This document shows, one piece after another, positions 26,778-35,852 of a DNA stretch of 64,000 nt. Position 1 is the first letter of the stretch; each line of letters starts with the position of its first letter. A program made the translations under genes and the position numbers. The stretch covers positions 55,465-119,464 of the forward strand of contig NZ_VWMY01000012.1 of NCBI RefSeq assembly GCF_008905045.1. Reading direction: 5' to 3'. The DNA comes from Streptomyces albicerus. GTDB taxonomy: Bacteria; Actinomycetota; Actinomycetes; Streptomycetales; Streptomycetaceae. The notes beneath the pieces were generated by a model. It worked only from the letters and a program-made list of their open reading frames with translations. It did no database searches and had not been told where the DNA came from.

Positions 26778-29228
26778 ATGGCCCGCCGCAGCACGAAGAC
26801 CCCGCCGCCCGACGACTTCGAGGAGCGCATCCTCGACATTGACGTCGTCGACGAGATGCAGGGCTCCTTCCTCGAGTACGCGTACTCGGTCATCTACTCC
26901 CGAGCCCTGCCGGACGCCCGCGACGGCCTCAAGCCCGTGCACCGCCGCATCGTCTACCAGATGAACGAGATGGGGCTGCGCCCCGATCGTGGCTATGTGA
27001 AGTGCGCCCGTGTCGTCGGCGAGGTCATGGGTAAGCTCCACCCCCACGGCGACTCGTCGATCTACGACGCCCTGGTGCGCCTGGCCCAGCCGTTCTCCAT
27101 GCGCCTGCCCCTGGTCGACGGCCACGGCAACTTCGGCTCGCTGGGCAACGACGACCCGCCGGCCGCCATGCGGTACACCGAGTGCCGGATGGCCGACGCG
27201 ACGTCCCTGATGACGGAGTCGATCGACGAGAACACGGTCGACTTCACACCCAACTACGACGGCCAGGAGCAGGAGCCGGGCGTCCTCCCGGCGGCCTACC
27301 CGAACCTCCTGGTCAACGGCGCGTCGGGCATCGCGGTCGGCATGGCGACGAACATGGCGCCGCACAACCTCGGCGAGGTCATCGCCGCCGCCCGGCACCT
27401 GATCCGCCACCCCGGCGCCGACCTCGAGACGCTCATGAAGCACGTCCCGGGGCCCGACCTGCCCACCGGCGGCCGCATCGTCGGCCTCTCCGGGATCAGG
27501 GACGCGTACGAGACGGGCCGCGGCACCTTCAAGATCCGCGCGACGGTCTCCGTGGAGAACGTGACGGCGCGCCGCAAGGGCCTCGTCGTCACCGAACTGC
27601 CCTTCACCGTCGGCCCGGAGAAGGTGATCGCCAAGATCAAGGACCTGGTCGGCGCCAAGAAGCTGCAGGGCATCGCGGACGTCAAGGACCTCACCGACCG
27701 TGCGCACGGCCTGCGCCTGGTCATCGAGGTCAAGAACGGCTTCGTGCCGGAGGCCGTCCTGGAGCAGCTCTACAAGCTGACGCCGATGGAGGAGTCCTTC
27801 GGCATCAACAACGTGGCGCTGGTGGACGGCCAGCCCCTCACGCTCGGCCTCAAGGAACTCCTGGAGGTGTACCTCGACCACCGCTTCGAGGTCGTGCGCC
27901 GCCGCAGTGAGTTCCGCCGCACCAAGAAGCGCGACCGGCTGCACCTGGTCGAGGGCCTGCTGGTCGCCCTGCTGGACATCGACGAGGTCATCCGCCTCAT
28001 CCGCTCCAGCGAGAACTCCGCGCAGGCGAAGCAGCGCCTGATCGAGCACTTCTCGCTGAGTGAGGTCCAGACGCAGTACATCCTGGACACGCCGCTGCGC
28101 CGGCTCACCAAGTTCGACCGCATCGAGCTGGAGACGGAGCGCGACCGGCTCAACGGCGAGATCGACGAGCTGACCCGCATCCTGGAGTCGGACTCCGAGC
28201 TGCGCAAGCTGGTGTCGGGCGAACTGGCCGCGGTGGCCAAGAAGTTCGGCACCGAGCGGCGCACGGTGCTGCTGGAGTCCGCGGGTTCCGCCGCCGCGAC
28301 CGTGCCGCTGCAGGTGGCCGACGACCCGTGCCGGGTGCTCCTGTCATCGACGGGACTGCTCGCGCGTACGGCGAACGGTGACCCCTTCGGGGAGAGCGCC
28401 GGCAAGCGCGCCAAGCACGACCTGATCGTCTCCGCCGTCCCGGCGACGGCACAGGGCGAGATCGGCGTGGTCACGTCCGCAGGACGGCTGCTGCGGATCA
28501 ACGTCATCGATCTGCCGCAGCTGCCCGAGACCGCGACGGCCCCCAACCTCTCCGGGGGCGCGCCGATTTCGGAGTTCCTGACCCTGGAGGGTGACGAGGA
28601 CGTCATCTGCTTGACGACGCTCGACGAGTCGTCGCCGGGTCTTGCGCTCGGCACCCAGCAGGGTGTCGTCAAGCGTGTGGTCCCCGACTATCCCTCCAAC
28701 AAGGAGGAGCTGGAGGTCATCACGCTCAAGGACGGCGACCGGATCGTCGGCGCGGCCGAGCTGCGCACCGGCGAGGAGGACCTGGTCTTCGTCACGGACG
28801 ACGCCCAACTGCTGCGCTTCCAGGCCTCTCAGGTCCGCCCGCAGGGCCGGCCCGCCGGCGGCGTGGCGGGCATCAAGCTCACGGACGGCGCCAAGGTGAT
28901 CTCCTTCACGGCGATCGACCCGGCTGTGGACGCGGTCGTCTTCACTGTGGCGGGATCACGCGGCACACTCGACGACTCGGTCCAGACGACCGCAAAGCTG
29001 ACCCCCTTCGACCAGTACCCGCGCAAGGGCCGCGCCACGGGCGGTGTGCGCTGCCAGCGGTTCCTGAAGGGCGAGGACTGCCTGAGCCTGGCGTGGGCCG
29101 GTCCCGCTCCGGCCCGGGCCGCGCAGAAGGACGGGACGCCGGCGGAGCTGCCGGAGCCGGACCCGCGGCGCGACGGCTCGGGAGTCTCGCTGGCGAAGAC
29201 GGTTTCGGTGGTGGCGGGCCCTGCTTAG
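26778..29228 (+). CDS. parC: DNA topoisomerase IV subunit A (ParC/GyrA family)
   Basis: An 816-aa type IIA topoisomerase subunit. The active-site tyrosine is Y133 in AMRYTECRM. The quinolone region reads [11 protein letters not shown] (S93, D97), the drug-sensitive state in related enzymes. The C-terminal beta-pinwheel blades follow ([40 protein letters not shown]). A parE-type partner is encoded at 41892-44015, which supports topoisomerase IV rather than gyrase. The ATG at 26778 follows AAGGAG by 11 bases. Confidence 0.92.
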   Translation: MARRSTKTPPPDDFEERILDIDVVDEMQGSFLEYAYSVIYSRALPDARDGLKPVHRRIVYQMNEMGLRPDRGYVKCARVVGEVMGKLHPHGDSSIYDALVRLAQPFSMRLPLVDGHGNFGSLGNDDPPAAMRYTECRMADATSLMTESIDENTVDFTPNYDGQEQEPGVLPAAYPNLLVNGASGIAVGMATNMAPHNLGEVIAAARHLIRHPGADLETLMKHVPGPDLPTGGRIVGLSGIRDAYETGRGTFKIRATVSVENVTARRKGLVVTELPFTVGPEKVIAKIKDLVGAKKLQGIADVKDLTDRAHGLRLVIEVKNGFVPEAVLEQLYKLTPMEESFGINNVALVDGQPLTLGLKELLEVYLDHRFEVVRRRSEFRRTKKRDRLHLVEGLLVALLDIDEVIRLIRSSENSAQAKQRLIEHFSLSEVQTQYILDTPLRRLTKFDRIELETERDRLNGEIDELTRILESDSELRKLVSGELAAVAKKFGTERRTVLLESAGSAAATVPLQVADDPCRVLLSSTGLLARTANGDPFGESAGKRAKHDLIVSAVPATAQGEIGVVTSAGRLLRINVIDLPQLPETATAPNLSGGAPISEFLTLEGDEDVICLTTLDESSPGLALGTQQGVVKRVVPDYPSNKEELEVITLKDGDRIVGAAELRTGEEDLVFVTDDAQLLRFQASQVRPQGRPAGGVAGIKLTDGAKVISFTAIDPAVDAVVFTVAGSRGTLDDSVQTTAKLTPFDQYPRKGRATGGVRCQRFLKGEDCLSLAWAGPAPARAAQKDGTPAELPEPDPRRDGSGVSLAKTVSVVAGPA

Positions 29229-29246
29229 GCGTAAGGCCCGGTCGGC

Positions 29247-30410
29247 TCAGGCGTGGAGATCCGGGTTCCGGTCCCCCGGCTCCTGAGCGTCCGGGTCCTG
29301 CTCCTGCTCCTGCACGTAGCGGAGGACGCTCCACATGCTGTGCTCATCGGCGTGTGAGGCGTCCTCCTTGCACGCCTCCAGTTCCTTGCCGAGGGCAAGG
29401 GCGTCGATGCCGGAGCCGATGAGGACGAGCTGGGTGAGGCGCTCGCCCGGAGCCCAGGGCTCCGGATAGAAGCGCAGGAACCGGCCCACGGCGTGCACGG
29501 CGTACCGGTTGCGGGGGTCGGCCGCGCCGAAGTCGACGTACCCCTTGATGCGGTAGAGACCCTCGGGCCTGCTGTCGAGGAAGTCCATCAACCGCCGGGG
29601 GCTGAGGGGCACTTCGGAGGTGAAGGCGACGGACTCGTAGGCGGAGTGCAGATGGCCGCGGTGATCGTGCCCGTCGCCCTCCTCGTGCGCGTGGAGGTCA
29701 TCCTGCGTGGGCAGGTCCGTATGCAGGTCATCGAAGGATAGCTGCCCTATACGCTCCTCCGTCGGCCTGCAGTCGAAGAGGAACTCGGGGTCGATCCGCC
29801 CGTACGAGGCGGGCACGACGGCGGCGCGGTCGGTGAGCGTCCGGACGAGTCGGATCACACGGTCGGGGTCCGCCGCCCGGTCCGCCTTGTTGACGACGAC
29901 GAGATCGGCGATGGCGAGGTGCCGGTCGATCTCGGGATGCTTCTCGCGGGTGGCGTCGAACTCGGCGGCGTCGACGACCTCCACGAGCCCGCCGTAGACG
30001 ATGCGCGGGTTCGCGCTGGCGAGGAGCATCTTCACCAGCTCCTGCGGCTCGGCGAGACCGCTCGCCTCGATGACGATGACGTCGATACGGGTGGAGGGCT
30101 GGGCGAGCCTGTCGAGGTAGACATCGAGTTCGGCGGCGTCCACGGCGCAGCACAGGCACCCGTTCCCGAGCGCGACGGTGGAGTCGCCGAGGGCGCCGGC
30201 GACCGCCATCGCGTCGATCTCGATCGACCCGAAGTCATTGACGATGGCCCCGATACGGCTGCCTCCACTGCGGTGGAGGAGGTGGTTGAGCAGGGTGGTC
30301 TTGCCGGAGCCGAGGAAGCCGGCCAGGACCACGACCGGGATCTGCGTCGGAGGGGAGACCGGGCGGGGAATCGGGATCTGCTGCGCACTCGGTTCCTGCT
30401 GCCTGCTCAA
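29247..30410 (-). CDS. CobW/COG0523 family GTPase (putative metal chaperone)
   Basis: A 387-aa P-loop GTPase with Walker A GFLGSGKTT (residues 31-39), the metal motif GNGCLCCAV, the G4 motif VVVNKADRA and a histidine-rich stretch (HAHEEGDGHDHRGHLH) before the CobW C-terminal domain. COG0523 proteins insert or traffic metals such as zinc or cobalt. The start is a TTG at 30410 with AGAGGA upstream; the in-frame GTG at 30425 lacks a ribosome binding site. No Zur-like box was recognised upstream. It is convergent with parC, 18 bases away. Confidence 0.85.
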   Translation of the reverse strand: MSRQQEPSAQQIPIPRPVSPPTQIPVVVLAGFLGSGKTTLLNHLLHRSGGSRIGAIVNDFGSIEIDAMAVAGALGDSTVALGNGCLCCAVDAAELDVYLDRLAQPSTRIDVIVIEASGLAEPQELVKMLLASANPRIVYGGLVEVVDAAEFDATREKHPEIDRHLAIADLVVVNKADRAADPDRVIRLVRTLTDRAAVVPASYGRIDPEFLFDCRPTEERIGQLSFDDLHTDLPTQDDLHAHEEGDGHDHRGHLHSAYESVAFTSEVPLSPRRLMDFLDSRPEGLYRIKGYVDFGAADPRNRYAVHAVGRFLRFYPEPWAPGERLTQLVLIGSGIDALALGKELEACKEDASHADEHSMWSVLRYVQEQEQDPDAQEPGDRNPDLHA

Positions 30411-30729
30411 CGCGCGTCCTCTCACACCGAAGCGTGCGCCGGTTCGGGAATCGGCGCCCGTACGACCAATGAATGCCGCCCCAGGATACGAGTGGGTCGA
30501 ATCACCGCGAAGTGAACGATTGTTAGCGGCGCTCGCGGGGCACACGTTGGGCAAGGCGCCGGTAAACGCAACCCACACATCCCTCCGTGCGCCTCCTCTC
30601 CGCCTCCCTGCCGATCAGAGCCGCTCGGCACCCTGGGAGACGGCAAGCGCGCCGCCAACCGCTCGCCGGTCCGCTCCCTGTCGACCCGCACCGACGACCG
30701 GCGGACGGTCGCCTGATTCGGGGGTTGAC
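30411..30729. other. Intergenic region between divergent CobW and DUF6082 genes
   Basis: These 319 bases contain no open frame with good codon use. No palindrome or recognised operator was found. The promoters of the two divergent genes should lie here. Confidence 0.4.
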
Positions 30730-31284
30730 ATGGCCACACGGAACTTTGGGCTTCGGAGGCTGAGGGCTGTCGCCTCGGCAGGGGCGGTCCTAGCGGCAGG
30801 CGCCGCCGCCCTGGCCGTACAACGGCCCACGCTCATGGAACTGCGCGCGCGGATCGAACTGCTGGAGCAGGCCGCCCAGAAGCAGCGCCAGACCAACTTC
30901 GCCCATCAGCAGCGCCTGCACTGGGAACTGCTGAGCAAGGCCATGGACGATCCGGACCTGGCCGAGGTGCTGGACGCCTACAACGGGACCGTTCCGCCGA
31001 GGAAGCAACGGCAGTTCCTCTTCGCCAACGCCCTGTACACCAACGCCCTCTGCTACTACCGCATGGGCAACATGACCCGCGAGGAGTTCTTCGGCTTCGC
31101 TCGGAGCATGCTCCAGATCCCCATCTTCCGTGAGTACTGGAACGCCACCCTTCCGCACCGGGCAACGCTGATCGGAACCTCCGACGAAGCCCAACTGGGA
31201 CGCATGGTTGACGACCTCCTCGTCCAGTTGGAGGAAGCGGACATCGACGAGTGGTGGGTGGTCGGAGAGCCGCCGAGCGAGTAG
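30730..31284 (+). CDS. DUF6082 family protein
   Basis: A 184-aa protein. A basic N terminus and one hydrophobic segment (ASAGAVLAAGAAALAVQ, about residues 15-31) suggest a membrane anchor. A predicted coiled coil (LMELRARIELLEQAAQKQRQ) is followed by a helical domain with RKQRQFLFANALYTNALCYY and FFGFARSMLQIPIFREYWNA. This is the pattern of streptomycete DUF6082 proteins. The function is unknown. The ATG at 30730 starts the conserved part. Confidence 0.75.
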   Translation: MATRNFGLRRLRAVASAGAVLAAGAAALAVQRPTLMELRARIELLEQAAQKQRQTNFAHQQRLHWELLSKAMDDPDLAEVLDAYNGTVPPRKQRQFLFANALYTNALCYYRMGNMTREEFFGFARSMLQIPIFREYWNATLPHRATLIGTSDEAQLGRMVDDLLVQLEEADIDEWWVVGEPPSE

Positions 31285-31559
31285 AGCCGCCCGGTTCGCG
31301 CCCTTCGGCCGTGAAGTGCCGTCCTCGCGAGCCACACTCCTGGGCACATCACACGGTTGGGCGGTAACAAACCAATAAACCGCCGCGTTTCCCCAGGTGC
31401 CAACAAGGTTGACTACTGCGCATCTTGCGAAACGGGTCGATCCCCGCCGAACCGAAGTCCTTGCCGCCCGGTTGTCGAGGCCGCGGCCCTACCGGGCCGC
31501 ATCGCGCCGCGCAGCACCAGTGCGCACCCAGCCTCGAGACCCAAAGGAATGCCAGAACA

Positions 31560-31799
31560 GTGAGCCAGATCATCCGTCGGATTGGTACCCCTCCGAGCGC
31601 GCGGGGGAGTGCAACTGGTGCCAATTGCCCCGATATCTTCGAGCTGTCCGACGGAAGGTTCGCTGTCATCGGCACGGACATCACCGACGAGCTCGACGCC
31701 GAACTCCCCGCAGACGCGTCCAGAGCCGACTACGAACGCATCGTCGTGGTCACCCGCGAGACCCTCATTCACGCCAAGGCTGACATTCCTGACGCATAG
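31560..31799 (+). CDS. Conserved small protein, first of a tandem pair
   Basis: A 79-aa protein with a central CPDIFELSDGRFAVIGTD and a C-terminal RADYERIVVVTRETLIHAKA. It has no membrane segment or signal. It is paralogous to the next gene, with the same length and collinear throughout. Small proteins of this type are common in Streptomyces, often near XRE/DUF397-type regulator genes, but none is adjacent here. GTG at 31560 is the likely start, with AAAGGA 12 bases upstream. Function is unknown. Confidence 0.7.
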   Translation: MSQIIRRIGTPPSARGSATGANCPDIFELSDGRFAVIGTDITDELDAELPADASRADYERIVVVTRETLIHAKADIPDA

Positions 31800-31955
31800 C
31801 CGACAGGGATCATTCGCTGCGCGCCCCGCTACCGCAGTCAGCCTGTGTTCGTTTGCCCGTCCATGCCCCAGCGTGCCCTGCAGCCTTCGCGGCAGGGCGC
31901 CTCGGGGCGGGCAGCGCCATGACCTCAAGGTCACAGCACGAAAGGCTTGAGACAG

Positions 31956-32195
31956 ATGGTGACAATCGTACGGCGGATCGGCGACTCTCCCCTTGCGCGA
32001 GGCAGCGCATCGGGACAGACCTGCCCCGACATCTTCGAACTCAGCGACGGCAGCTTCGCCGTGATCGGCACGGACGCCACCGCAGCGCTGGATCCCGCAC
32101 TGCCCGCGGACGCATCCCGCGCAGACCATGAACGCATCGTCGTGGTCACCCGGGAGACTCTGATCCGCGCCAAGACGGACATCCCGGACGCGTAG
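31956..32195 (+). CDS. Conserved small protein, second of a tandem pair
   Basis: A 79-aa paralogue of the preceding gene, identical in length, with CPDIFELSDGSFAVIGTD and RADHERIVVVTRETLIRAKT. Differences cluster in the middle (residues 40-50) and at the N terminus. The single cysteine and the DIFEL..G.FAVIGTD core are retained in both copies. The ATG at 31956 follows AAAGG. A strong bidirectional terminator lies 16 bases after the stop. Confidence 0.7.
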   Translation: MVTIVRRIGDSPLARGSASGQTCPDIFELSDGSFAVIGTDATAALDPALPADASRADHERIVVVTRETLIRAKTDIPDA

Positions 32196-32210
32196 CCGGC
32201 CGCGTGACGC

Positions 32211-32247
32211 AGTGGTTCTGCGCCGGAATCGTCGGCGCAGAACCACT
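32211..32247. terminator. Bidirectional hairpin terminator
   Basis: A perfect 15-bp stem (AGTGGTTCTGCGCCG) with a 7-base loop lies between the convergent 79-aa-protein gene and the citrate synthase gene. Confidence 0.8.
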
Positions 32248-32252
32248 TGAGC

Positions 32253-33419
32253 TCAAGCCGCGCCGGGCACCGCCGCCGGCGCTGCCGGCCCCACATATCG
32301 CGCCACCGGACGGATGATCTTCGAGTCCACCGCCTGCTCCAGGATGTTGGCGCTCCAGCCCACCACTCGGGCAGCGGCGAAGGTCGGCGTGAACATCTCG
32401 CGGGGCAGGCCGCACAGTTCCATGACCACACCGGCGTAGAACTCGACGTTGGTGTGCAGCTCCCGGCCCGGCTTCAACTCGGCGAGAATCGCCTCGACTT
32501 GGCGCTCGACCTCGACGGCGAAGTCGACGCGCGGGCCGCCGAACCCCTGGGCGACCTCGCGCAGCATCCGGGAACGGGGATCCTCCGTGCGGTAGATCGC
32601 ATGGCCGAAGCCCATGATGCGGTCACCGGCAAGCACGCGCTCGCGGATCCAGGAGTCGATGCGCTCGGGGGTGCCGATCGCGTCGAGGGTGTCCAGCGCC
32701 CGGCTGGGCGCACCGCCGTGCAGCGGTCCGGACAGCGCCCCCACCGCCCCTACGAGGCACGCTGCCACGTCCGCCCCGGTCGAGGTGATGACCCGCGCCG
32801 TGAATGTTGATGCGTTGAAGCCATGATCAATGGTTGAGATCAAGTATTGCTCGACCGCCCGGGCCCGGTGCGGTTCCGGCTCCGAACCCGTCAACATGTA
32901 GAGGTAGTTCGCCGCGTACGAGAGATCCTCGCGCGGCTCCACCGGATCAAGTCCCTTGCCCAGCCGGTGCAGCGCGGTGAGGAGCGTCGGTACGGCCGCG
33001 GCCGCCACGAGGGTGTCCCGGCGCCGCTGGTCCGTGTCGATGTCGTACACTGGCCGGAACCCCTTCGCCGCACCGAGCAGCGACAACGCCGTGCGCATGC
33101 CGGCGAGCGGTCCGGAAGCTCCGCTCGCCGCGGCAATGGCGGGCAGCGCCGCCCACACCTCGTCCGGCAGCCGCCGCAGCCCCGCCGTCCGCTCGACGAA
33201 CGCGGCACGCTGCGCCGCGTCCGGCAGTTCACCGTGTACGAGCAGATGCCATACGTCCTCGAAGCCGCGGGTCTGCGCGAGTTCGACGGCCGAGTACTGG
33301 CGGTAGTGATAAAACCCCTCGAGCCCTCTGACATCACCCACTTCGGTGTCGGTGACGACGACGCCCGCGAGTCCTCGCGGTACGTCGACAGAGGCGGTCG
33401 CGGCCCGGTTGATCGACAT
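32253..33419 (-). CDS. Citrate synthase family protein (citrate/2-methylcitrate synthase type)
   Basis: A 388-aa citrate synthase fold protein. The substrate-binding histidines are in GPLHGGAPS and GFGHAIYRTEDPR. The position of the catalytic aspartate reads NVEFYAGVV, that is glutamate in place of the usual NVDFY. AGGGAGG just before the ATG at 33419 fixes the start. It is divergent from a helix-turn-helix/citrate-synthase fusion and shares with it a region holding a perfect inverted repeat, so the two are probably co-regulated. Whether it makes citrate or 2-methylcitrate cannot be told. Confidence 0.88.
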   Translation of the reverse strand: MSINRAATASVDVPRGLAGVVVTDTEVGDVRGLEGFYHYRQYSAVELAQTRGFEDVWHLLVHGELPDAAQRAAFVERTAGLRRLPDEVWAALPAIAAASGASGPLAGMRTALSLLGAAKGFRPVYDIDTDQRRRDTLVAAAAVPTLLTALHRLGKGLDPVEPREDLSYAANYLYMLTGSEPEPHRARAVEQYLISTIDHGFNASTFTARVITSTGADVAACLVGAVGALSGPLHGGAPSRALDTLDAIGTPERIDSWIRERVLAGDRIMGFGHAIYRTEDPRSRMLREVAQGFGGPRVDFAVEVERQVEAILAELKPGRELHTNVEFYAGVVMELCGLPREMFTPTFAAARVVGWSANILEQAVDSKIIRPVARYVGPAAPAAVPGAA

Positions 33420-33454
33420 GCTTTCCTCCCTGGACTTGATTCGACTGTCCATGC

Positions 33455-33488
33455 TTGACTCAATCCTTGTCAATATTGATTGAGTCAA
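33455..33488. promoter_or_regulatory. Operator-like perfect inverted repeat between divergent citrate synthase genes
   Basis: TTGACTCAATC at 33455-33465 and its exact reverse complement at 33478-33488 are separated by 12 bases. Related half-sites occur nearby (TTGATTCGAC at 33436; CTCGACTG at 33491). The repeat sits where the promoters of both genes must lie. The best regulator candidate is the DNA-binding citrate-synthase fusion encoded immediately to the right. Confidence 0.7.
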
Positions 33489-33517
33489 TACTCGACTGCA
33501 CAGATACGGTGTCGCTT

Positions 33518-34777
33518 ATGAGGGATCAAGAACCGGCTGCCGCGCACGAAGGGCGCCGGATCAGCACCAAGGAAGCCGCCGGACTGCTCGGGGTGAAGCC
33601 CGAGACGGTGTACGCCTACGTGAGCCGCGGCCAGCTCAGCAGCCGACGCAGCCCGAGCGGCCGGGGCAGCACCTTCGACGCCAAGGAGGTGGAGGCGCTC
33701 GCTCGCCGCAACAGGCGTGAACGGGCCGAGAGTTCACCGGCCTCGGGCAGGCTCTCCGTCCGCACCCGGATCACGTTGATCGACAAGGACCGCTACTACT
33801 TCCGGGGCGTCGACGCGACCGAGCTGGCCGCGCGCCACTCCTACGAAGAGGTCGCCGAGTGGCTGTGGACGGGCGTGCTGCGTCCCGGTGTCACATTCAC
33901 GGCTCCCGAGGCATCCGTCGCCGTCGCACGCCGCGCCGTCGACGCGCTGCCCGAGCACGCGGGCCCGACCGACCGGCTCCGCGTGGCGGCCATCGCCGCG
34001 GCGACCGCGGACCCGCTGCGGTTCGACCTCTCCGAGGAGGCCGTGCTCGGCACGGCCCGCACCCTGATCCCCACGCTCGTCGCCGCCCTGCCGCCCAAGA
34101 GGCACGACCACCAGGACGGGGGCCCGTTGGCACACCGACTGTGGGCCCGGCTCAGCGGCCGCGAAGCCGACGAGGCGTCCCTGCGCGCCCTGGACACGGC
34201 ACTCGCGCTGCTCGTCGACCACGACCTGGCCGCGTCGACGCTCGCGGTCCGGGTCGCCGCCTCGGCCCGCGCCCACGCGTACGCCGCCGTCTCGGCGGGC
34301 CTCGGCGTCCTGGAGGGCCCCCTGCACGGAGCGGCAAGTGGCCTGGCACACCGGATGCTCCTCGAAGTCCTGGACCGCGGCGCGGCGGCCCCCGTGGTCG
34401 AGGACGAACTGCGTGCCGGGCGCCGCGTTCCGGGTCTCGGCCACCGCCTCTATCCGGGCGAGGACCCACGCGCGCGCGTGCTGCTCGCCCTCCTGGAGGA
34501 CGTTCCCGGCGCCGCGCCCGCCCTGGCCGCGGCCCGCGACATCGTGGCCACCACCGCCCGCCACGTACCCCTGCACGCCAACGTCGACCTGGCCCTCGCC
34601 GTCCTCACGGCCGCGTCCGGCATGCACGCCTCGGCGGGCGAGACGATCTTCGCCGTGGCCCGCACCGCCGGCTGGATCGCCCACACCCTGGAGGAGTACG
34701 ACGAGGCCCCGCTGCGCATGCGCCCGAGCGGGCACTACGTAGGCGAACGACCACCTCAGCCACTCCCGGAGCAGTGA
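33518..34777 (+). CDS. Citrate synthase-like protein with N-terminal helix-turn-helix domain
   Basis: A 419-aa fusion. Residues 13-65 form a MerR/excisionase-like DNA-binding domain (STKEAAGLLGVKPETVYAYV, then GRGSTFDAKEVEALARRNRR). The rest is a citrate synthase fold with GPLHGAASG, GLGHRLYPGEDPRARVL and the aspartate motif HANVDLALAVL. It may be an enzyme that senses its substrate and controls its own locus, or a regulator built from a former enzyme. TACGGT at 33505-33510 ends seven bases before the ATG and no ribosome binding site is seen, so a leaderless transcript is possible. Confidence 0.85.
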   Translation: MRDQEPAAAHEGRRISTKEAAGLLGVKPETVYAYVSRGQLSSRRSPSGRGSTFDAKEVEALARRNRRERAESSPASGRLSVRTRITLIDKDRYYFRGVDATELAARHSYEEVAEWLWTGVLRPGVTFTAPEASVAVARRAVDALPEHAGPTDRLRVAAIAAATADPLRFDLSEEAVLGTARTLIPTLVAALPPKRHDHQDGGPLAHRLWARLSGREADEASLRALDTALALLVDHDLAASTLAVRVAASARAHAYAAVSAGLGVLEGPLHGAASGLAHRMLLEVLDRGAAAPVVEDELRAGRRVPGLGHRLYPGEDPRARVLLALLEDVPGAAPALAAARDIVATTARHVPLHANVDLALAVLTAASGMHASAGETIFAVARTAGWIAHTLEEYDEAPLRMRPSGHYVGERPPQPLPEQ

Positions 34778-34810
34778 CACCACCAGTCCCGGAAGTCGCC
34801 TGCCGTCAAG

Positions 34811-34829
34811 TCAGGTTAGGCTCACCTCT
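34811..34829 (+). promoter_or_regulatory. Iron box (DmdR/IdeR-type operator)
   Basis: TCAGGTTAGGCTCACCTCT matches 15 of 19 positions of the iron-box consensus TTAGGTTAGGCTAACCTAA. It ends one base before the GTG of the next gene. DmdR1-type repressors bind this motif when iron is plentiful. Confidence 0.8.
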
Positions 34830-35780
34830 GTGAGTACGTGCGCGAAGGTCTCCCGGGACCTGGAGGAACCCCTCGCGGGGACCGCCGCCACGGCGAGGAC
34901 GTGGCTGCTGCTGGAGCAGCCCGGCCCGTGGGGTACCAAAGCGCTGACATCGAGCCACCTGGACCCCGCGCTGGGCCGCGCGCTGGAGCAGGCCGCCGAG
35001 GGCACCGGCGTACGCATCGCACTGATCCGCCGCCCAGGGCGTCACGCCGACTGCCACACGGTTGCCGAGCGCCAGGTGTATGCGGCTCACACCACTCCGG
35101 GAAACGTATGGCTCCACGACGCCATCACGTCGGACCCCGAGCAACTGCTCAACCTTGACTTCGCCGAGCTCGGCAGGGGCCTGCCGGACACCTTCGACAC
35201 CACCCTCGCGGGCCGCCCGCACACCGGCGATCCGCTCGCCCTCGTCTGCACCAACGGCAAGCGCGACCGCTGCTGCGCCCTCCTCGGCCGCCCCCTCGCC
35301 GCCGAACTCGCGGCCTCCGGAGTGGGCGGCGCGTGGGAGGTCACGCACTTGGGGGGCCATCGTTTCTCCCCCACCCTCCTCGTGCTGCCGTACGGCTACG
35401 CGTACGGGCGCGCCGAGGCCCATGCCGTCAAGGAGGTCCTCCAGGGCGTACGGGAAGGGCGTGTCATCACAGAAGGGTGCCGTGGGAGCTCCGCGTGGGA
35501 GCGTCCCGGGCAGGCCGCCGAGCTGGCGGTGCGCACGGCGGCGGACGAGAACGCCGCCGACGTACTGAGCGTCGTCCGCACGGCCGGCGAGGCGCCCCTC
35601 TGGGAGGTGACGGTCGCCCACACCGACGGCCGCCTCTGGCTCGTCACGGTCGCCCAGGGCGCCGCGCTGCCACCCCGCCCGGAAAGCTGCGGCTCAGCTC
35701 TCGGCTCCCCGGCCCGGATGGACGTGACGGCGGTGCGCGAGCTGTCCCGCACGGCCGTCGTGAGCGCCACAGCCCACTGA
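34830..35780 (+). CDS. Sucrase/ferredoxin-like family protein, iron-regulated
   Basis: A 316-aa protein of the Suc_Fer-like family (PF06999), with a thioredoxin-like ferredoxin domain. The cluster-type cysteines are in VCTNGKRDRCCALLGRPLA, and HLGGHRFSPTLLVLPYGYAY is a family signature. These proteins are thought to be iron-sulphur redox proteins, in some cases linked to siderophore iron release. The iron box abutting the GTG supports derepression under iron limitation. The abutment also suggests a leaderless or very short leader transcript, or a start slightly downstream. Confidence 0.82.
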   Translation: MSTCAKVSRDLEEPLAGTAATARTWLLLEQPGPWGTKALTSSHLDPALGRALEQAAEGTGVRIALIRRPGRHADCHTVAERQVYAAHTTPGNVWLHDAITSDPEQLLNLDFAELGRGLPDTFDTTLAGRPHTGDPLALVCTNGKRDRCCALLGRPLAAELAASGVGGAWEVTHLGGHRFSPTLLVLPYGYAYGRAEAHAVKEVLQGVREGRVITEGCRGSSAWERPGQAAELAVRTAADENAADVLSVVRTAGEAPLWEVTVAHTDGRLWLVTVAQGAALPPRPESCGSALGSPARMDVTAVRELSRTAVVSATAH

Positions 35781-35852
35781 CCACGACTCCCGAACGAGAT
35801 CCACGCCACACCTCCTACGGCACGGCGCGCCCCTCCCCGTACCGTCTTAGGC

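Noticed and set aside
26778..29228. Calling the gene gyrA
   Set aside because: A second, parE-like gene is nearby in the conserved block and the true gyrase pair of Streptomyces usually lies near the origin with recF; topoisomerase IV fits better.
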